From: an uncultured Pseudomonadota bacterium
GTDB taxonomy: Bacteria; Pseudomonadota; Gammaproteobacteria; Methylococcales; Methylomonadaceae
Length of the DNA: 56,527 bases
Direction of reading: 5' to 3'
Assembly: GCA_903918375.1 (NCBI GenBank)
Contig: CAIXED010000045.1
Coordinates: forward strand, 1-56,527
Shown: positions 55,458 through 56,527 of the stretch, piece by piece
How positions within the stretch are numbered: position 1 is the first letter of the stretch
Layout of the letters: the number at the start of each line of letters is the position of its first letter
Notes under the pieces: model-generated
Seen by the model: the letters and a program-made list of their open reading frames with translations, nothing else
Databases searched by the model: none
What the model was told of the DNA's origin: nothing
Position numbers and translations under genes: made by a program

Positions 55458-55786
55458 AGATAATGACACTGAACCAGCGCATTAAAGCTACAGAACGCCA
55501 GTTATTGAGCCGTCACCGACAAATCGATACCGTTAGCAGCCGATTACTTCGTCATTTACATCGAAAAATGATCGCGCCATCGAGCCTAGTGTTAGCGGGG
55601 GCGAGCGGTTTTATGCTCGGCGAACTCACTCATTCACAAGTGCAAAATTGTGATGATGCAGAGGCTAATAACACCACTTTCTTTAACCTACGCAAGCTAA
55701 TCGCCACGTTTAATAGCGTCTCGTCGGTTTTGCCTTTGGCTTTGATGATTAAGTCGTTCTATCAAGCACAGTCTCGTTGTCGTTAA
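55454..55786 (+). CDS. YqjK-like hypothetical protein
   Basis: A 110-residue basic protein whose first half (TLNQRIKATERQLLSRHRQI) is helical and rich in Arg, Gln and Leu. A hydrophobic patch (SSLVLAGASGFMLGEL) and a second one near the end (SVLPLALMIKSFY) follow. It is assigned mainly by position after the YqjE-like gene, with a 4-bp overlap (ATGA). Sequence resemblance to YqjK is weak. Confidence 0.6.
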   Translation: MKIMTLNQRIKATERQLLSRHRQIDTVSSRLLRHLHRKMIAPSSLVLAGASGFMLGELTHSQVQNCDDAEANNTTFFNLRKLIATFNSVSSVLPLALMIKSFYQAQSRCR

Positions 55787-55911
55787 TCCCATCAATCTAT
55801 GTGATTTCCCGAACCGATTAAGCCAAGTTATCAATGTATCGTCTAAATCACGGTGCTTGAATAGCTATTTAACATCGTGCTTGAAATCAACAATAAACAA
55901 GGAGAACAATC

Positions 55912-56091
55912 ATGAACAAAGACCAAGTTAAAGGCCACGTTGAGGAAACTAAGGGCAAAGTTAAGGAAGTTGCCGGCAAGATATTGCAAGATGAGGATAT
56001 GGAATTGGAAGGCAATATTCAAAAGAATGTCGGCAAAGTACAAGCCGGTATTGGTGATATCAAACAAGATATTAAAGATGCCATTAAATAA
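55912..56091 (+). CDS. CsbD family stress-response protein
   Basis: A 59-residue hydrophilic protein: MNKDQVKGHVEETKGKVKEV, AGKILQDEDMELEGN and VGKVQAGIGDIKQDIKDA, the complete CsbD pattern of two helical Gly-Lys repeats. CsbD proteins are general stress proteins of unknown biochemical role; some are under SigB or stringent control. GGAG lies eight bases before the ATG. It is separate from the preceding run by 125 bp. Confidence 0.93.
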   Translation: MNKDQVKGHVEETKGKVKEVAGKILQDEDMELEGNIQKNVGKVQAGIGDIKQDIKDAIK

Positions 56092-56132
56092 ATGGTCTGA
56101 TTCTATTAATCACCTTTTTCGGATAAATAATT

Positions 56133-56282
56133 ATGCTTGAAACAATTGCGATTCTTTTGATTTTACTTTGGGCGCTCGGCTTGGTGTCATCGTACACACT
56201 GGGCGGATTTATTCATTTATTACTAGTTATCGCGGTGATTGTCATTGTGTTGAGAATTATCAGAGGCCGGCGAGTGCTTTAA
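56133..56282 (+). CDS. Lmo0937-family small membrane protein
   Basis: A 49-residue protein of two hydrophobic helices (ETIAILLILLWALGLVSSY and FIHLLLVIAVIVIVLRII) joined by TLGG, with a basic end RGRRVL. This matches the lmo0937 family of tiny membrane proteins, often located with CsbD genes, as here 41 bp downstream. Ribosome binding is weak. Function unknown. Confidence 0.8.
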   Translation: MLETIAILLILLWALGLVSSYTLGGFIHLLLVIAVIVIVLRIIRGRRVL

Positions 56283-56328
56283 TTGTTTGGGGAGCTGTGT
56301 CGGGTAACCGACCAGTTCCTCATTTTTA

Positions 56329-56356
56329 CGTCATTCCCGCGAAAGCGGGAATGACG
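56329..56356. repeat. Short palindromic repeat, same family as 19889-19988
   Basis: A perfect 12-bp hairpin (cgtcattcccgc, loop gaaa, gcgggaatgacg). It is the compact form of the element seen at 19902-19974. Confidence 0.8.
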
Positions 56357-56388
56357 AAGCCAATAGAACTAAAGTTAAAAATGATAAT

Positions 56389-56527
56389 GGAGGGTATAAA
56401 TAATTTTGTGTAAACGGTCACTTGGCAGGAAACTGTCGTTACTTTGCGAGGAATAGAAATGACCGACACAAAATCAATCCCGACCGACCTGATAGATGCC
56501 TTATTGTCAGGTTATAAAAAACCCGAA
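56389..56527 (+). mobile_element. Left end of an IS256-family insertion sequence (partial)
   Basis: A terminal sequence beginning about ggagggtataaa and containing ttttgtgtaaacggt resembles IS256-family inverted repeats. The transposase start follows at 56459. The boundary at 56389 is approximate, and the right end lies beyond the window. The insertion is 33 bp after a palindromic repeat. Confidence 0.65.
56459..56527 (+). CDS. IS256-family transposase, N-terminal fragment (cut by window end)
   Basis: The 23 visible residues (TDTKSIPTDLIDALLSGYKK and PE) match the conserved beginning of IS256-family DDE transposases. A GAGGA ribosome binding site precedes the ATG by seven bases. Whether the gene is complete cannot be seen. 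Confidence 0.75.
   Translation, partial: MTDTKSIPTDLIDALLSGYKKPE

Overview
The window looks like chromosomal DNA of a gammaproteobacterial methanotroph or methylotroph (Methylococcales-like; genus not assignable from this stretch). The best clue is the overlapping pair DUF447 protein plus MfnB (positions 20261-21498). This is methanofuran biosynthesis, which in bacteria marks the tetrahydromethanopterin/methanofuran C1 pathway. The order alaC-hom-thrC, the dapA-bamC overlap, rlmG, recJ and purL are all proteobacterial. No tRNA, rRNA or CRISPR array was seen.

Layout. 1-1306: 3' end of a repeat-rich MBG/YDG surface adhesin. 1359-4593: a DUF3309 mini-protein and a CheB-CheR-PAS fusion on the minus strand, and a small membrane ORF. 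4706-8338: alaC, hom, thrC. 8552-10109: a TonB-domain lipoprotein and a VapBC pair. 10182-14136: recJ, a GT39 glycosyltransferase and a PAP2 phosphatase. 14201-19765: dapA-bamC and purL. 20261-25473: a tightly packed run DUF447, mfnB, AEC transporter, CinA-like, uup. 25675-28623: an accessory stretch with hypothetical genes and a damaged BrnTA module amid palindromic repeats. 28885-33810: a LapB/LapC-type type I secretion pair, then a nitrilase/acetyltransferase pair on the minus strand. 33981-38645: rlmG and a four-gene Mce/Mla-type lipid transporter. 39254-53373: a polysaccharide locus. 53490-54037: a MazEF-type pair. 54474-56282: small stress/envelope proteins (BON, DUF883, YqjE-like, CsbD, Lmo0937-like). 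56389-end: left part of an IS256-family element.

The region most likely to hold something undescribed is 39254-53373. A nucleotide-sugar dehydrogenase supplies a UDP-aminouronic acid. A processive GT2 synthase is translationally coupled to a membrane-anchored protein whose deacetylase-like and GH18-like domains both appear to have lost catalytic residues. Two tandem paralogous modules follow, each a small secreted protein of unknown family overlapping a secreted NodB deacetylase with a CBM-Ig-Ig-CBM tail. Two further secreted proteins with lectin-like folds sit beside the dehydrogenase. Together these suggest a synthase-dependent, deacetylated (possibly aminouronic) exopolysaccharide. It resembles the PNAG system in logic but not in gene content.

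Three toxin-antitoxin loci are present. One (brnTA) has a toxin ORF that reads through while its antitoxin is frameshifted twice. Several palindromic repeat families are scattered between genes, including GTAG-headed REP/REPIN elements and an inverted-repeat element bounded by an 11-bp direct repeat. A nested palindrome at 54081-54184 carries two perfect inverted DnaA boxes.
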